From Dechloromonas denitrificans (GTDB lineage Bacteria; Pseudomonadota; Gammaproteobacteria; Burkholderiales; Rhodocyclaceae): a stretch of 64,000 nucleotides of DNA. This document shows, in pieces, positions 47,104 to 58,712 of the stretch (its first letter is position 1; every line of letters begins with the position of its first letter). The notes below the pieces were generated by a model. The model made no database searches and had not been told where the DNA came from. It worked only from the letters and a program-made list of their open reading frames with translations. The stretch covers positions 1,446,501-1,510,500 of the forward strand of contig NZ_CP075187.1 of NCBI RefSeq assembly GCF_020510665.1, read 5' to 3'. The position numbers were made by a program, and so were the translations under genes.

Positions 47104-48585
47104 ATGTCCCCGTTTAGCCCTGCTGCCGTGTTTTCCGGCTTGCAACCGATTGCTGTCTGGTCCCACTTTGCCACCTTGTGTGCCATTCCCCGGGCCTCCA
47201 AGCATGAAGCCGTGTTGCGCGAGTATCTTCAGCAGTGGGCGAATAGCCTTGGACTGGTTGCCACGGTCGACGAGGCTGGCAACCTGATTATCCGCAAAGC
47301 GGCCAGTGCAGGGTGTGAAGCGGTGCCTGGCGTGGTCTTGCAGGCCCATCTTGATATGGTTTGCCAGAACAATGCGGACAAGCCGCACGATTTCTCCCGT
47401 GATCCGATTCTTCCCGTCATTCGTGACGGCTGGTTGCAGGCGGAGGGGACAACCCTGGGGGCCGACAATGGGATCGGCGTGGCGCTCATTCTTGGCGTTC
47501 TGGCGGCTGATGATCTGGTGCATGGCCCGATCGAGGCTTTGTTGACGGTCGATGAAGAAGCCGGCATGGGCGGTGCCTGGGGTTTGGCGAGCGAATTGTT
47601 GCAGGGCAGCCTGATGCTCAATCTTGATACCGAGGTGTGGGGCGAGTTTTATCTGGGGTGTGCCGGTGGCCTGGATGTCAATGTCGAACGGCGTGCCATG
47701 GCCGAAGCTTTGCCTGCAGGATACGAGCCTTGCCGGATTGATTTGCGGGGCCTGCGCGGTGGGCATTCCGGGGTCAATATCCATGAAGAACGCGGTAATG
47801 CGATCAAGTTGCTGGTTCGCGTATTGTGCGAACTCGCCGGCAAGATTCCTTTCCGTCTGGCTGGCTTGCAGGGCGGTAATGCGCGCAATGCCTTGCCGCG
47901 AGAAGCGTTTGCACTAATCGCCGTGCCGCGGGAAGCGCAGATGGCCCTGGATGACATCCTGGCTCGTCTGCAAGAGGTTCTGGGGGAAGAACTGTCGGGG
48001 GTTGAAGCGGGCTTGTCGCTGACCCGTCAGGCAGCTCGTTTCGATGTCGTGATGCCTGTGGCCGAGCAGGCTGTCTGGCTGGGTTCGCTGCACGCGGCGC
48101 CGCATGGTGTACGCAGGATGAGCCAGCAGGTGCCGGGAGTGGTCGAAACGTCGAACAATCTGGGGATGGTGGCGCTGAGTGCCGAGGGCGGCGAGTGCAA
48201 TTTCATGGTTCGTTCGCTGGTCGACACGGCCAGCCTGGCCTTGGCCGACGAAATTGCCAGTTTGTTTGCGTTGACCGCGACATCGACCGAAAAAAGCGGT
48301 TATTACCCCGGCTGGACACCCAATCCGGCATCGCCGCTGCTGGCTGTCTGCCAGGCAGTTTATCGTCGCGAGTACAAGGCAGAATCAAGTGTTCAGGTGA
48401 TTCACGCCGGACTGGAATGCGGCATTGTCGGCGCCAAGTATCCGGGGCTGGATATCGTTTCCTTCGGCCCGACTATCCGTGGAGCGCATGCGCCGGGTGA
48501 GGCGGTCGAGATTGAGTCCGTCGACCGTTGCTGGCATTTGCTGCAGGCGATTTTGAGCGAACTGGCGACGCAGCCTTCTGTCTAG
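47104..48585 (+). CDS. pepD: Aminoacyl-histidine dipeptidase
   Basis: The 493-residue M20 metallopeptidase has VVLQAHLDMVCQ (metal His and Asp), EGTTLGADNGIGVAL (metal Asp), TVDEEAGMGGAWGL (catalytic Glu), RGGHSGVNI and IHAGLECGIVGAKYPGLDIVSFGPTIRGAHAPGE. It cleaves Xaa-His dipeptides such as carnosine. The ATG at 47104 has GGAG seven bases before it, so the upstream in-frame extension to 47017 is not used. Its TAG stop overlaps that of the convergent next gene within CTAG. Confidence 0.92.
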   Translation: MSPFSPAAVFSGLQPIAVWSHFATLCAIPRASKHEAVLREYLQQWANSLGLVATVDEAGNLIIRKAASAGCEAVPGVVLQAHLDMVCQNNADKPHDFSRDPILPVIRDGWLQAEGTTLGADNGIGVALILGVLAADDLVHGPIEALLTVDEEAGMGGAWGLASELLQGSLMLNLDTEVWGEFYLGCAGGLDVNVERRAMAEALPAGYEPCRIDLRGLRGGHSGVNIHEERGNAIKLLVRVLCELAGKIPFRLAGLQGGNARNALPREAFALIAVPREAQMALDDILARLQEVLGEELSGVEAGLSLTRQAARFDVVMPVAEQAVWLGSLHAAPHGVRRMSQQVPGVVETSNNLGMVALSAEGGECNFMVRSLVDTASLALADEIASLFALTATSTEKSGYYPGWTPNPASPLLAVCQAVYRREYKAESSVQVIHAGLECGIVGAKYPGLDIVSFGPTIRGAHAPGEAVEIESVDRCWHLLQAILSELATQPSV

Positions 48586-49451
48586 CGACCGTGAATCGCT
48601 TCCCGGCGTGCCAGACCGAGTTTGGTCGAACGCTCCATTTTCTGGACGAAGGCGGGGAAGTCGAGGCCGAATTTGGCGCGCAGTTCCTTGGCGTAATTGT
48701 GCAGCCAGCGCCAGCGCGGCTCGAAGCAGTATTCCTTGAAGGCGTAGAGCATGTGGTTGCCGTCTTCCGGTACTGAAATGACGATCACCTGATCATCGAA
48801 GACATGCATCGCCTCACCGATCAGGCCGGCATAGGTTTCCTTCTCGCCGGCCAGATTGATTACCAGAACGCCGTTGCCGGCGAGTTTCTCGTAGGCATTT
48901 TCGAAAAACTGACGATTGGCCAGGCTGGGCGCGAAACCGGTCTTATCGAAAGCGTCGACTAGCAACACGTCGATGCCTTTTTCCGTCGTTTCGATAAATT
49001 CTGCGCCATCGGCTTCAAGAATCTGCAGCCGCGCGTCGTCCGGCGGGACCGAAAAGGCGTCGCGCAGCGCGATCACGTCAGGGTTCAGTTCGACGGCCGT
49101 CAGTTGCGTGCCCGGCATGCGGTGGTAGCAGAATTTGATCAGCGAACCACCGCCCAGACCGATCAGCACGATGCGTTTCGGGCGTGGGTGGAAAAGCAGA
49201 AATGCCATCATTTTCTGGGTGTACCGCAACGCCAGGTCGTTCGGCGCCTTGAGCGACATTTCACTCTGCATCAGGCGGACGTTGAAGTACAGGAAACGCG
49301 ACTTGCCGTTATCGACAACGAAGGGCTTGGGATAGCTTTCGTCGAGCAACTGGGCGCGCAACTCGCCGGCGCGCGCCCAGTTGGGTTCCAGCATCAGTAC
49401 CGTGCCCGTTTCGATTTCGAACGGGCTGGGCATTTCATAGAGCTTGCTCAA
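48582..49451 (-). CDS. Spermidine synthase-like SAM-binding protein
   Basis: The 289-residue Rossmann protein has the polyamine-synthase core IVLIGLGGGSLIKFCYHRMPGTQLTAVELNPDVIALR, ILEADGAEFI and DVLLVDAFDKTG. The gate-keeping Asp of true spermidine synthases is represented by DAFD, and the N-terminal beta domain is divergent, so the aminopropyl acceptor is uncertain. It is last in the dapC-dapD-pilU-dapE-prmB line, nine bases after prmB. Confidence 0.75.
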   Translation of the reverse strand: MSKLYEMPSPFEIETGTVLMLEPNWARAGELRAQLLDESYPKPFVVDNGKSRFLYFNVRLMQSEMSLKAPNDLALRYTQKMMAFLLFHPRPKRIVLIGLGGGSLIKFCYHRMPGTQLTAVELNPDVIALRDAFSVPPDDARLQILEADGAEFIETTEKGIDVLLVDAFDKTGFAPSLANRQFFENAYEKLAGNGVLVINLAGEKETYAGLIGEAMHVFDDQVIVISVPEDGNHMLYAFKEYCFEPRWRWLHNYAKELRAKFGLDFPAFVQKMERSTKLGLARREAIHGR

Positions 49452-49460
49452 GCCGGCAGC

Positions 49461-51499
<2,039 letters not shown>

Positions 51500-52669
51500 T
51501 TAGTCGGAGTCGGAAAGGCTGAGCGCAAAATCCTTGAAGGAAGCGCCGCTCGGCGTCGTGCTGTCGAATTCCAGCGTGGTGTCGATCGTCTGGTCGATGG
51601 TGGTCGAAGTGATCTCGGAGTTGTTGATCAGCCACGACAGATTGGTCGGCGAATCGGCATTGGCCAAAGCTTCGTCGAGGGTGATGACACCTTCGTGATA
51701 AAGGCGGAACAAATCCTGCTCGAAGGTCTGCGATCCCGGTGCCAGCGTTTGCTCCATGGCGTCCTTGATGCCCTGGACTTCGCCGCGCTCGATCAGTTCG
51801 CTGATGTGGCGGGTGTTGAGCATCACCTCGGCACTCGGCACGCGCTGGCCATCCGGTTTCTTGACCAGGCGCTGCGAAACGATGGCACGCAGCGCGACCG
51901 AGAGGTCGAGGAAAAGCGCCGGACGATTCTCGGCCGGGAAGAAGCTGATGATCCGGTTGAGTGCGTGGTAGCTATTGTTGGCGTGTAGCGTGGCGAGGCA
52001 GAGGTGGCCGGTTTGCGCATAGGAAATGGCCGCCTGCATGGTGTCCTTGTCGCGGATTTCGCCGATCAGGATGCAGTCCGGCGCCTGACGCATGGCGTTT
52101 TTCAGCGCCGTGTGCCAATCCATCGTATCCATGCCGATTTCACGCTGATTGACGATCGATTTCTTGTGTTTGAACAGGTATTCGATCGGATCTTCGACGG
52201 TCAGGATATGGCCGTTGCGGTTGGCATTGCGGTAATCGAGCATCGAGGCGATGGTCGTTGACTTGCCCGAACCGGTCGCACCGACGATCAGGATCAGGCC
52301 ACGCTTTTCCATGATCAGTTCGGTCAGTACGCCGGGCATGCCGAGCGAAGCCAGTTCAGGAATGTTGCCGAGAATGAAGCGGACAACAATGCTGACCGAG
52401 CCGCGCTGGCGGAAAACATTGACCCGGAAATTGCCAACCTGGGGAACGCCGAAGGAGAGATTCATCTCCATCGTTGCCTCGAAGGTCTTGATCTGATCCT
52501 GCGACATCAACTCGTAGGCGATCTTCTCAATCATGTCAGGCAGCATCACCTGTTGATTGATCGGCATCGTATTGCCTTGAATCTTGATGTGGATCGGCGT
52601 GCCGGCGGATATGAAAATATCCGACGCCTGCTTTTCCGACATCAGCTGAAACAGCTTGTCGAGAATCAT
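51500..52669 (-). CDS. pilU: PilT/PilU-type pilus retraction ATPase
   Basis: The 389-residue secretion ATPase has SEKQASDIFISAGTPIHIKIQG, Walker A GATGSGKSTTIASML, the Asp box ILTVEDPIEYLFKHKKS, Walker B DCILIGEIRDKDTMQ and the His box GHLCLATLHANN. The protein is longer than PilT, with a Ser/Thr/Asp-rich tail (ITSTTIDQTIDTTLEFDSTTPSG), and PIEYLFKHKKS fits PilU. It lies inside the diaminopimelate gene cluster, nine bases before dapE, rather than next to pilT. Confidence 0.88.
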   Translation of the reverse strand: MILDKLFQLMSEKQASDIFISAGTPIHIKIQGNTMPINQQVMLPDMIEKIAYELMSQDQIKTFEATMEMNLSFGVPQVGNFRVNVFRQRGSVSIVVRFILGNIPELASLGMPGVLTELIMEKRGLILIVGATGSGKSTTIASMLDYRNANRNGHILTVEDPIEYLFKHKKSIVNQREIGMDTMDWHTALKNAMRQAPDCILIGEIRDKDTMQAAISYAQTGHLCLATLHANNSYHALNRIISFFPAENRPALFLDLSVALRAIVSQRLVKKPDGQRVPSAEVMLNTRHISELIERGEVQGIKDAMEQTLAPGSQTFEQDLFRLYHEGVITLDEALANADSPTNLSWLINNSEITSTTIDQTIDTTLEFDSTTPSGASFKDFALSLSDSD

Positions 52670-52700
52670 CTCTGGACCTCCGGGGGCCTGGGCTTAACGC

Positions 52701-53519
52701 TTACGGGCGCAGCAGTTCGTTGATGCTGGTCTTGGAGCGCGTCTGGGCATCAACCTTCTTGACGATGATCGCAGCGTACAGGCTGTAGGCGCCATTGGCC
52801 TTCGGCAAGGTGCCGCTGATCACAACGGAACCCGGCGGCACGCGGCCGTAGGTCACTTCGCCGGTTTCGCGATCGTAAATCGGGGTGCTCTGGCCGATGT
52901 ACACGCCCATCGACAGTACCGAGTTTTCACCGATGATGACGCCTTCGACGACTTCCGAACGGGCGCCGATGAAGCAGTTGTCTTCGATGATAGTCGGGTT
53001 GGCCTGTAGCGGTTCAAGTACGCCACCGATGCCGACGCCGCCGGAGAGGTGAACGTTCTTGCCGATCTGGGCGCAGGAACCGACGGTCACCCAGGTGTCG
53101 ACCATGGTGGCTTCATCGACGTAGGCGCCGATGTTGACGAAGGACGGCATCAGCACGGCATTCTTGGCGACGTAGGAACCCTTGCGCACGATGGTGCCCG
53201 GTACGACGCGGAAGCCGCCCTGACGGAACTGCTCTTCGGTCCAGCCCTGGAACTTGGTATCCACCTTGTCGTAGAAGCGAACATCGCCGCCATCCTGAAC
53301 GCGGTTGTCGCGGATGCGGAAAGAAAGCAGCACGGCTTTCTTGATCCACTGATGGGTCACCCAGTCGCCGCCGATTTTTTCGGCAACGCGCAGCTTGCCG
53401 GCGTCGAGGTCGGCAATGACCGACTCGATGGCACCCACGGTGGCGGCATCGGATTGCGGGGACAGCTCGGTGCGGCGTTCCCAGAGTTCATCAATGGTGT
53501 TTTGCAGCGGATGGCTCAT
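52701..53519 (-). CDS. dapD: Tetrahydrodipicolinate N-succinyltransferase
   Basis: The 272-residue left-handed beta-helix acyltransferase has hexapeptide repeats ([49 protein letters not shown]) and ends with the family pattern [17 protein letters not shown]. It succinylates tetrahydrodipicolinate. It lies between dapC (14 bases) and pilU (31 bases). Confidence 0.95.
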   Translation of the reverse strand: MSHPLQNTIDELWERRTELSPQSDAATVGAIESVIADLDAGKLRVAEKIGGDWVTHQWIKKAVLLSFRIRDNRVQDGGDVRFYDKVDTKFQGWTEEQFRQGGFRVVPGTIVRKGSYVAKNAVLMPSFVNIGAYVDEATMVDTWVTVGSCAQIGKNVHLSGGVGIGGVLEPLQANPTIIEDNCFIGARSEVVEGVIIGENSVLSMGVYIGQSTPIYDRETGEVTYGRVPPGSVVISGTLPKANGAYSLYAAIIVKKVDAQTRSKTSINELLRP

Positions 53520-53533
53520 GTTTTTCTCTCTGA

Positions 53534-54724
53534 TTACAGTTGTTGGGCGAATTGACGAATACGGCCGGCGGCTTCAAGACACTCATCGAGTGAAGCGACC
53601 AGCGCAATGCGAACGAAATTGGCACCGGGATTGACGCCCCGGATTTCACGGGCAAGGAAGCTGCCGGGCAGAACCACGACATTATAGTGTTCGAGCAGAC
53701 CCCGGGCGAACTCGGTATCGGCGATCGGCGTTTTTGCCCACAGGTAGAAGCTGGCATCCGGCATCGCAGTGCCGAGCACTTCGCCGATCAGCGGCGTGCA
53801 GGCAGCGAATTTTTCGCGGTACTGATTGCGGTTGTCGAGCACGTGCGCCTCGTCGTTCCAGGCGGCGACCGAAGCGGTCTGCACCGGAGGGGCCATGGCG
53901 CAGCCGTGGTAGGTGCGATAGAGCAGGAATTTCTTGATAATTTTTTCGTCACCGGCGACGAAACCGGAACGCATGCCCGGCACGTTGGAGCGCTTCGACA
54001 GGCTGGAGAACATGACCAGCCGTTCGTTGCTGCGGCCGAGCAGCTTGGCAGCCTGCAGGCCACCGATCGGCGGATTGGCTTCGTCGAAATAGATTTCCGA
54101 GTAGCACTCGTCGGAGGCGATGATGAAGCCGTATTTGTCGGACAGGGCGAACAGCGTCTTCCAGTCTTCCAGCGACAGTACCTTGCCGGTCGGGTTACCC
54201 GGCGAGCAGACGTAGAACAACTGGACGCGGGCCCATTCTTCTTCGGACAGTTCGCTGTAGTCAAAAGCGAAATCATTGTCCGGCAGGTTGTTCAGGAAAC
54301 GGGGTTCAGCGCCGGACAGGTAGGCGGCACCTTCGTAGATCTGGTAGAACGGGTTCGGGCTGACGACCAGCGGAACGTGGCCACGGCTCGGATCGATCAC
54401 CGTCTGGGCGAAGGAGAAAAGTGCCTCGCGCGAGCCGTTGACCGGGAGAATCTCGGTCTCGGCGTTCAGCGTCAATCCGTAGCGGCGATCGCACCACGCG
54501 GCAATGGCCTGGCGCAGCGCCGGGATGCCTTGCGTCGTCGGGTAGTTGGCCAGACCGTTCAGGCCCTTGGCCAGGGCTTCCATGATGAAAGGCGGCGTCA
54601 GGTGTTGCGGTTCGCCGATGGAGAGTTTGATCTCCTTGTATTGCGGGTTCGGGGTCACGCCGGCGAACAGCGCGCGCAGCTTTTCGAAAGGGTAGGGCTG
54701 GAGTTGGGCGAGATGCGGATTCAC
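53534..54724 (-). CDS. dapC: Succinyldiaminopimelate transaminase
   Basis: The 396-residue class I PLP aminotransferase begins [20 protein letters not shown], typical of DapC. It carries [26 protein letters not shown] and the Schiff-base lysine region [21 protein letters not shown], with the arginine-binding C-terminus [16 protein letters not shown]. It is the first gene of the dap cluster and divergent from a small lipoprotein gene. Confidence 0.94.
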   Translation of the reverse strand: MNPHLAQLQPYPFEKLRALFAGVTPNPQYKEIKLSIGEPQHLTPPFIMEALAKGLNGLANYPTTQGIPALRQAIAAWCDRRYGLTLNAETEILPVNGSREALFSFAQTVIDPSRGHVPLVVSPNPFYQIYEGAAYLSGAEPRFLNNLPDNDFAFDYSELSEEEWARVQLFYVCSPGNPTGKVLSLEDWKTLFALSDKYGFIIASDECYSEIYFDEANPPIGGLQAAKLLGRSNERLVMFSSLSKRSNVPGMRSGFVAGDEKIIKKFLLYRTYHGCAMAPPVQTASVAAWNDEAHVLDNRNQYREKFAACTPLIGEVLGTAMPDASFYLWAKTPIADTEFARGLLEHYNVVVLPGSFLAREIRGVNPGANFVRIALVASLDECLEAAGRIRQFAQQL

Positions 54725-54783
54725 GGGCGGCGTCGAAAGGGTGTAAAAATATCGATTATCCCTGAAAAAGCCGGATCTGCCTC

Positions 54784-55152
54784 GTGAACAAAACCTTCCT
54801 TTTGCTGTTCTCTGCCTTGAGCCTGCAGGCTTGTGCCTTTGGCTATTTTGCGCAGGGCAGCTTGAGCGACGTGTCCGGGTCGTTGCGTGGCAAGGCTTAT
54901 CCAGGCTCGTTGGGTGGCGGTCGTTTCGTACTGGCCGGCAGCAATGGACTGAGCTGTGACGGGACTGCTCATCCCCCCAGGCAATCGCCCCAGCCCGGCA
55001 GTTGCGAAGGCGAATCGGGCGATGGCGTTTTACGTTGCACGGACGGGCGGGAAATTTCCTTCGAATGGCAGGCGCGTACCTGCCGCTCGTTTGAAGGCCG
55101 GGGCACGGATGCCCGAGGCAACCGCTTCGAATTCCAGTTCGGCCGACGCTAG
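54784..55152 (+). CDS. Small putative lipoprotein
   Basis: The 122-residue protein (GTG start) has a clear lipobox, SLQAC with Cys17, and a globular remainder with GKAYPGSLGGGRFVLAG, four further cysteines (CDG, CEG, CTDGREI, CRS) and a C-terminal GRGTDARGNRFEFQFGRR. The four cysteines suggest two disulphides. I recognise no characterised family. Its stop overlaps the convergent symporter stop within CTAG. Confidence 0.72.
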   Translation: MNKTFLLLFSALSLQACAFGYFAQGSLSDVSGSLRGKAYPGSLGGGRFVLAGSNGLSCDGTAHPPRQSPQPGSCEGESGDGVLRCTDGREISFEWQARTCRSFEGRGTDARGNRFEFQFGRR

Positions 55153-56396
55153 GCGTTTACGGTTGTCGGCTTGTCCGTCAGTTTTTGCACGATCAGGCTG
55201 CCGACCATGTCGCCTTCGACATTGACCGCCGTGCGTACGGTATCGAGGATGCGGTCGATCGGCAGCAGGATGGCGATGGCGGCGGTTGGCAGGCCGACTG
55301 ATTCGAGCACCAGCACCATGCTCAGCATGCCGACGCTGGGAATGCCCGGCGCCCCGATGGCGCCCAGCATGGCGACGAAAAAGATGATCAGCTGGTGCGC
55401 CAGGTCGAGTTCGATGCCGGCCAGCCGGGCAACGAAAAGCGCGGCGGCGGCTTCGTAAAGTGCCGTGCCATCCATGTTGACCGTGGCACCGAGTGGAACG
55501 ACAAAATTGGCGATGTCTTTTTTGACATGCAGGTGCTGCTCGGTGCAGCGCAGCGTGATCGGCAGTGTGGCGGCGCTCGAACTGGTTGCAAAGGCGGTCA
55601 CCAGGGCATCTCGCGAGCCGTGCCAGAAACGCAGCGGCGACATCCGGGTGACCAGCCAGAGAAGCAGCGGCAGCACGACAATCCCGTGAAACAGCGTGGT
55701 GCCGATCACCACGCTGATGAAATGGATCAGGCTGCCGAGCAAGGCGCTGTTCTGCGTCGCGACCAGTTGGAGCAGTAGTGCAGCGATGCCGAGCGGCGCC
55801 AGGCGCATGATCCAGCCGACGATCAACAGGCAAAGTTCCTGCAGTTCCTGGATGACGAGGCGAATGTTTTTGTAGCGCTCGCCGCCGATGACCAATGCGA
55901 TGCCGAGAAACAGCGCGATGATCACGACCGCCAGAATGTCGCCCTGGGCCAGTGCCTTGAACGGATTCTGGAACAGGCCGCGGAGAAACTGGGCGATGTA
56001 GTCGGGCAGGGGCATCTGGCGCGCCTGGTAATCCCGCGTTGCGTCGGCGAACATGGCCAGTTGCAGGCCTTCGCCAGGGCGAAAAATTTCGGCGGCAGCC
56101 AGGCCAAGGACGATGGCCAGCGCCATCGACAGCGCAAAAAAGCCCAGAGTCGTCGTCCATACGCGATGCATTTGCTGGTGGGCACGCAAATTGGCCACCC
56201 CGACAACAATCGACGAAAACACCAGCGGCACCAGCACCATGCGCAGCAGATCGAGAAACAGATTGCCGACCATTTTGGCGCCATACAAGGTTTGCCCGAC
56301 GAGCGGCGCCTGGCCTTGCGTCGTTAGCCACAATCCCCAGGCGATGCCGCACAGGCAGCCGGTCAGGATTTGAGCATTGAGCGAAATTCGGGGCAT
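55149..56396 (-). CDS. Dicarboxylate/amino acid:cation symporter (DAACS)
   Basis: The 415-residue protein starts at MPRISLNAQILTGCLCGIAWG and has the GltP/DctA features VLVPLVFSSIVVGVANL, the serine-rich hairpin FATSSSAATLPITLRC, VVPLGATVNMDGTALYEA and the second hairpin AMLGAIGAPGIPSVGMLSM. It imports glutamate, aspartate or C4-dicarboxylates with protons or sodium. The ATG at 56396 is chosen by the family N-terminus; a longer in-frame extension upstream is unlikely. Confidence 0.9.
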   Translation of the reverse strand: MPRISLNAQILTGCLCGIAWGLWLTTQGQAPLVGQTLYGAKMVGNLFLDLLRMVLVPLVFSSIVVGVANLRAHQQMHRVWTTTLGFFALSMALAIVLGLAAAEIFRPGEGLQLAMFADATRDYQARQMPLPDYIAQFLRGLFQNPFKALAQGDILAVVIIALFLGIALVIGGERYKNIRLVIQELQELCLLIVGWIMRLAPLGIAALLLQLVATQNSALLGSLIHFISVVIGTTLFHGIVVLPLLLWLVTRMSPLRFWHGSRDALVTAFATSSSAATLPITLRCTEQHLHVKKDIANFVVPLGATVNMDGTALYEAAAALFVARLAGIELDLAHQLIIFFVAMLGAIGAPGIPSVGMLSMVLVLESVGLPTAAIAILLPIDRILDTVRTAVNVEGDMVGSLIVQKLTDKPTTVNA

Positions 56397-56498
56397 GGTG
56401 CAGTTCTCGAAACGATGGAGTCGCCGCATTTTAGCGGCATTGCCGGCGGCTGCGCAGGCTGGCATCATCGGCATCAATTGAACCGACGGAATTGCAAA

Positions 56499-56855
56499 AT
56501 GAGTGATTTGAATGCGTTGACCGCAGCATTGCTGGCCTTTCGCGATGCCCGCGACTGGCGGCAGTTCCATACGTTGCGCAACCTGATTTTGTCGCTCAAC
56601 CTTGAGGCGAGTGAGTTACTCGAATTGACCCAATGGAAAAGCGATGTCGAAATCGATGCCTTGCCGGATGACCCGGCCAGCCGCGAAGCACTGAGCGATG
56701 AGTGCGCCGACGTGCTTCTCTACTTGCTGCTGATTGCCGACAAAAGCGGCATCGACCTCATTGAGGCGGCGCAGGCCAAGCTGCTCAAAAACGCCGCGAA
56801 GTACCCGGTCGACAAAGCCTTCGGCTCACGCGAAAAATATACCCGCCTAGGCTGA
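56499..56855 (+). CDS. MazG-like nucleotide pyrophosphohydrolase
   Basis: The 118-residue all-alpha NTP pyrophosphohydrolase has the metal-binding pattern LNLEASELLELTQW with DECADVLLYLLLIAD. It resembles the RS21-C6/dCTPase group that hydrolyses non-canonical or deoxy NTPs. The start is MSDLNALTAALLAF. It is upstream of the Kef-type antiporter with a 61-base gap. Confidence 0.87.
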   Translation: MSDLNALTAALLAFRDARDWRQFHTLRNLILSLNLEASELLELTQWKSDVEIDALPDDPASREALSDECADVLLYLLLIADKSGIDLIEAAQAKLLKNAAKYPVDKAFGSREKYTRLG

Positions 56856-56916
56856 TTCGCCGGCCTGTCCGGCGCGGGCGTGGCCGGAATGGCCGCTGGA
56901 TGCGATACTTCGGCTC

Positions 56917-58650
56917 ATGCAATCGAATACTGTCCTGGTCGTTCTCATGCTGCTCAGCGCAGCACTGGTGGTTGTCTTTGTCGCCCGCAAGTGTCGTCTT
57001 CCCTCCTTGCTGGCTTATCTGGCCATAGGGATCGCACTGGGGCCGCACGGTCTGAAGCTGTTGTCGGAAACTGCCGAGGTCGAAACGCTGGCCGAGTTTG
57101 GCGTGGCCTTCCTGATGTTCTCGATCGGGCTGGAATTCAGCATTGGCAAATTGCGCGCCATGCAATCCATGGTGCTCGGTTTTGGCGGTGGGCAGGTTTT
57201 GCTGACCGCGGCAGCAACGACGGCCGTGGCCTTGTTCGGTTATGGCCAGCGCTGGGAATCCGGGCTGGTGGTCGGCATGGCCGTCGCCATGTCTTCGACT
57301 GCCATTGTCGCCCGCATGCTTTCCGAGCGGTTCGAGTTGCATTCCCGCTCCGGACGCCAAACCATGGGCGTGTTGCTGTTCCAGGACATTGCCGTGGTTC
57401 CCTGTCTGATTCTTTTTCCGGCGCTGGCGCGTCCGCAGGATGATCTGGGACAGGCCATCCTGATTGCCGCCGCTCAAACCATTGTGGTTCTGGCCGTGCT
57501 GATCGGACTTGGCAAACGCCCGCTGAGAATGCTGCTCGATCTGGTGGCGCATCGTCGCTCGGAAGAGTTGTTTGTCCTGACGACCTTGTGGATCGTTCTG
57601 GCCCTCGGTTATGCAACGCATGCGGCCGGACTTTCGCTGGCGCTGGGCGCGTTTATCGGCGGCATGCTGATTTCCGAGACGATGTATCGGCATCAGGTTG
57701 AGGCCGATATCCGGCCATTTCGCGACATCCTGCTCGGTTTGTTTTTTGTCACCGTCGGGATGATGCTTGATCTGTCGTATGTCCTGTCGCACATCCCCTT
57801 GCTGTTACTCGCTGTTTTTCTGCTGATCGGCGGCAAGGCAGCCGTGGTCCTACTGTTGTCGCGGTCGACCGGCAGTTCGCTGGATGTTTGCTTGCGGACT
57901 GCGGCGCAGTTATCGCAGGCTGGCGAATTTGGCCTGGTCCTGATCCAGCTGGGTTTTGAACTCAAACTGATCGGTGACGACGTTTTCCAGGTGACGTTAT
58001 CGGCCATGTTGATTTCGATGTTCGTCGCTCCCTTCCTGATCGAATGGGCGACGCGTCTTTCCGGACAGTTGGCCAAGGGCGACTGGGCGCACAAGGCCAA
58101 AGCGATCCACGATATTGCGGTGGGTGCCTTTTCGATGGATCAGCACGTGATTATTTGCGGTTACGGCAAAACAGGCGAGCGCGTGGCGCGCTTTCTCTCT
58201 GCCGAGGAAATCTCGTTTGTGGCGCTTGATCTCAATCCCGCCACGGTCAAGCAGGCAGCGCCACCGCATGGCGTACTGCTGTTTGGTAGTGCCGATCGCC
58301 CCGAAGTGCTCAAGGCGGCTGGCTTGTCGCGCTCGCGTGGTGTCGTGGTCGCCTATCATGACGTGCATTCTGCCGAGCGCGTCGTTCGCCTGATTCGCCA
58401 GGATTTCCCGGCGCTGCCGATTGTCGTTCGGGTGGCCGACGAAGGTGCGGTGGCGCGGCTGAAGTCGGCAGGGGCGACCGAAGTGGTGCCCGAAGTGCTC
58501 GAAGGCAGCTTGATGATTGCCGCCGAGGTACTTGTTCAGTTGGGGGTGCCTGTCGAGCAGGCGATGCGTCGGGTACGCTCTGTGCGCGCTGAACGCTATG
58601 CCTCGCTGCGTCGTTTTTACGATGCTTCGGCCGAGCAGGGGAAGCCCTGA
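56917..58650 (+). CDS. Kef-type cation:proton antiporter with RCK domain
   Basis: The 577-residue protein has 12-13 helices of the CPA2 family (LPSLLAYLAIGIALGPHG; GVAFLMFSIGLEFSIGKLRAM; LSLALGAFIGGMLISETMYRHQVEADIRPFRDILLGLFF) and a C-terminal TrkA-N domain with HVIICGYGKTGERVARFL and a Rossmann GxGxxG. It is probably a ligand-gated K+/H+ antiporter or efflux system of the KefB/YbaL kind. The ATG at 56917 opens directly into the first helix. Confidence 0.9.
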   Translation: MQSNTVLVVLMLLSAALVVVFVARKCRLPSLLAYLAIGIALGPHGLKLLSETAEVETLAEFGVAFLMFSIGLEFSIGKLRAMQSMVLGFGGGQVLLTAAATTAVALFGYGQRWESGLVVGMAVAMSSTAIVARMLSERFELHSRSGRQTMGVLLFQDIAVVPCLILFPALARPQDDLGQAILIAAAQTIVVLAVLIGLGKRPLRMLLDLVAHRRSEELFVLTTLWIVLALGYATHAAGLSLALGAFIGGMLISETMYRHQVEADIRPFRDILLGLFFVTVGMMLDLSYVLSHIPLLLLAVFLLIGGKAAVVLLLSRSTGSSLDVCLRTAAQLSQAGEFGLVLIQLGFELKLIGDDVFQVTLSAMLISMFVAPFLIEWATRLSGQLAKGDWAHKAKAIHDIAVGAFSMDQHVIICGYGKTGERVARFLSAEEISFVALDLNPATVKQAAPPHGVLLFGSADRPEVLKAAGLSRSRGVVVAYHDVHSAERVVRLIRQDFPALPIVVRVADEGAVARLKSAGATEVVPEVLEGSLMIAAEVLVQLGVPVEQAMRRVRSVRAERYASLRRFYDASAEQGKP

Positions 58651-58686
58651 ATTGAAAACTCCCTGCGCGCCAGGCGGGCAGGGAGT
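58651..58686 (-). terminator. rlmJ terminator
   Basis: Arms ACTCCCTGC and GCAGGGAGT (9 perfect pairs, 11-base loop) are followed on the minus strand by TTTCAATT. It lies between the convergent antiporter and rlmJ genes. Confidence 0.65.
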
Positions 58687-58712
58687 CGGGTGGGTGCCGG
58701 GCAGTGGCTGGC

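Noticed and set aside
57137..57616. Minus-strand frame opposite the Kef-type antiporter
   Set aside because: Arginine/proline-rich shadow sequence without any domain; the plus strand encodes a clear CPA2 antiporter.
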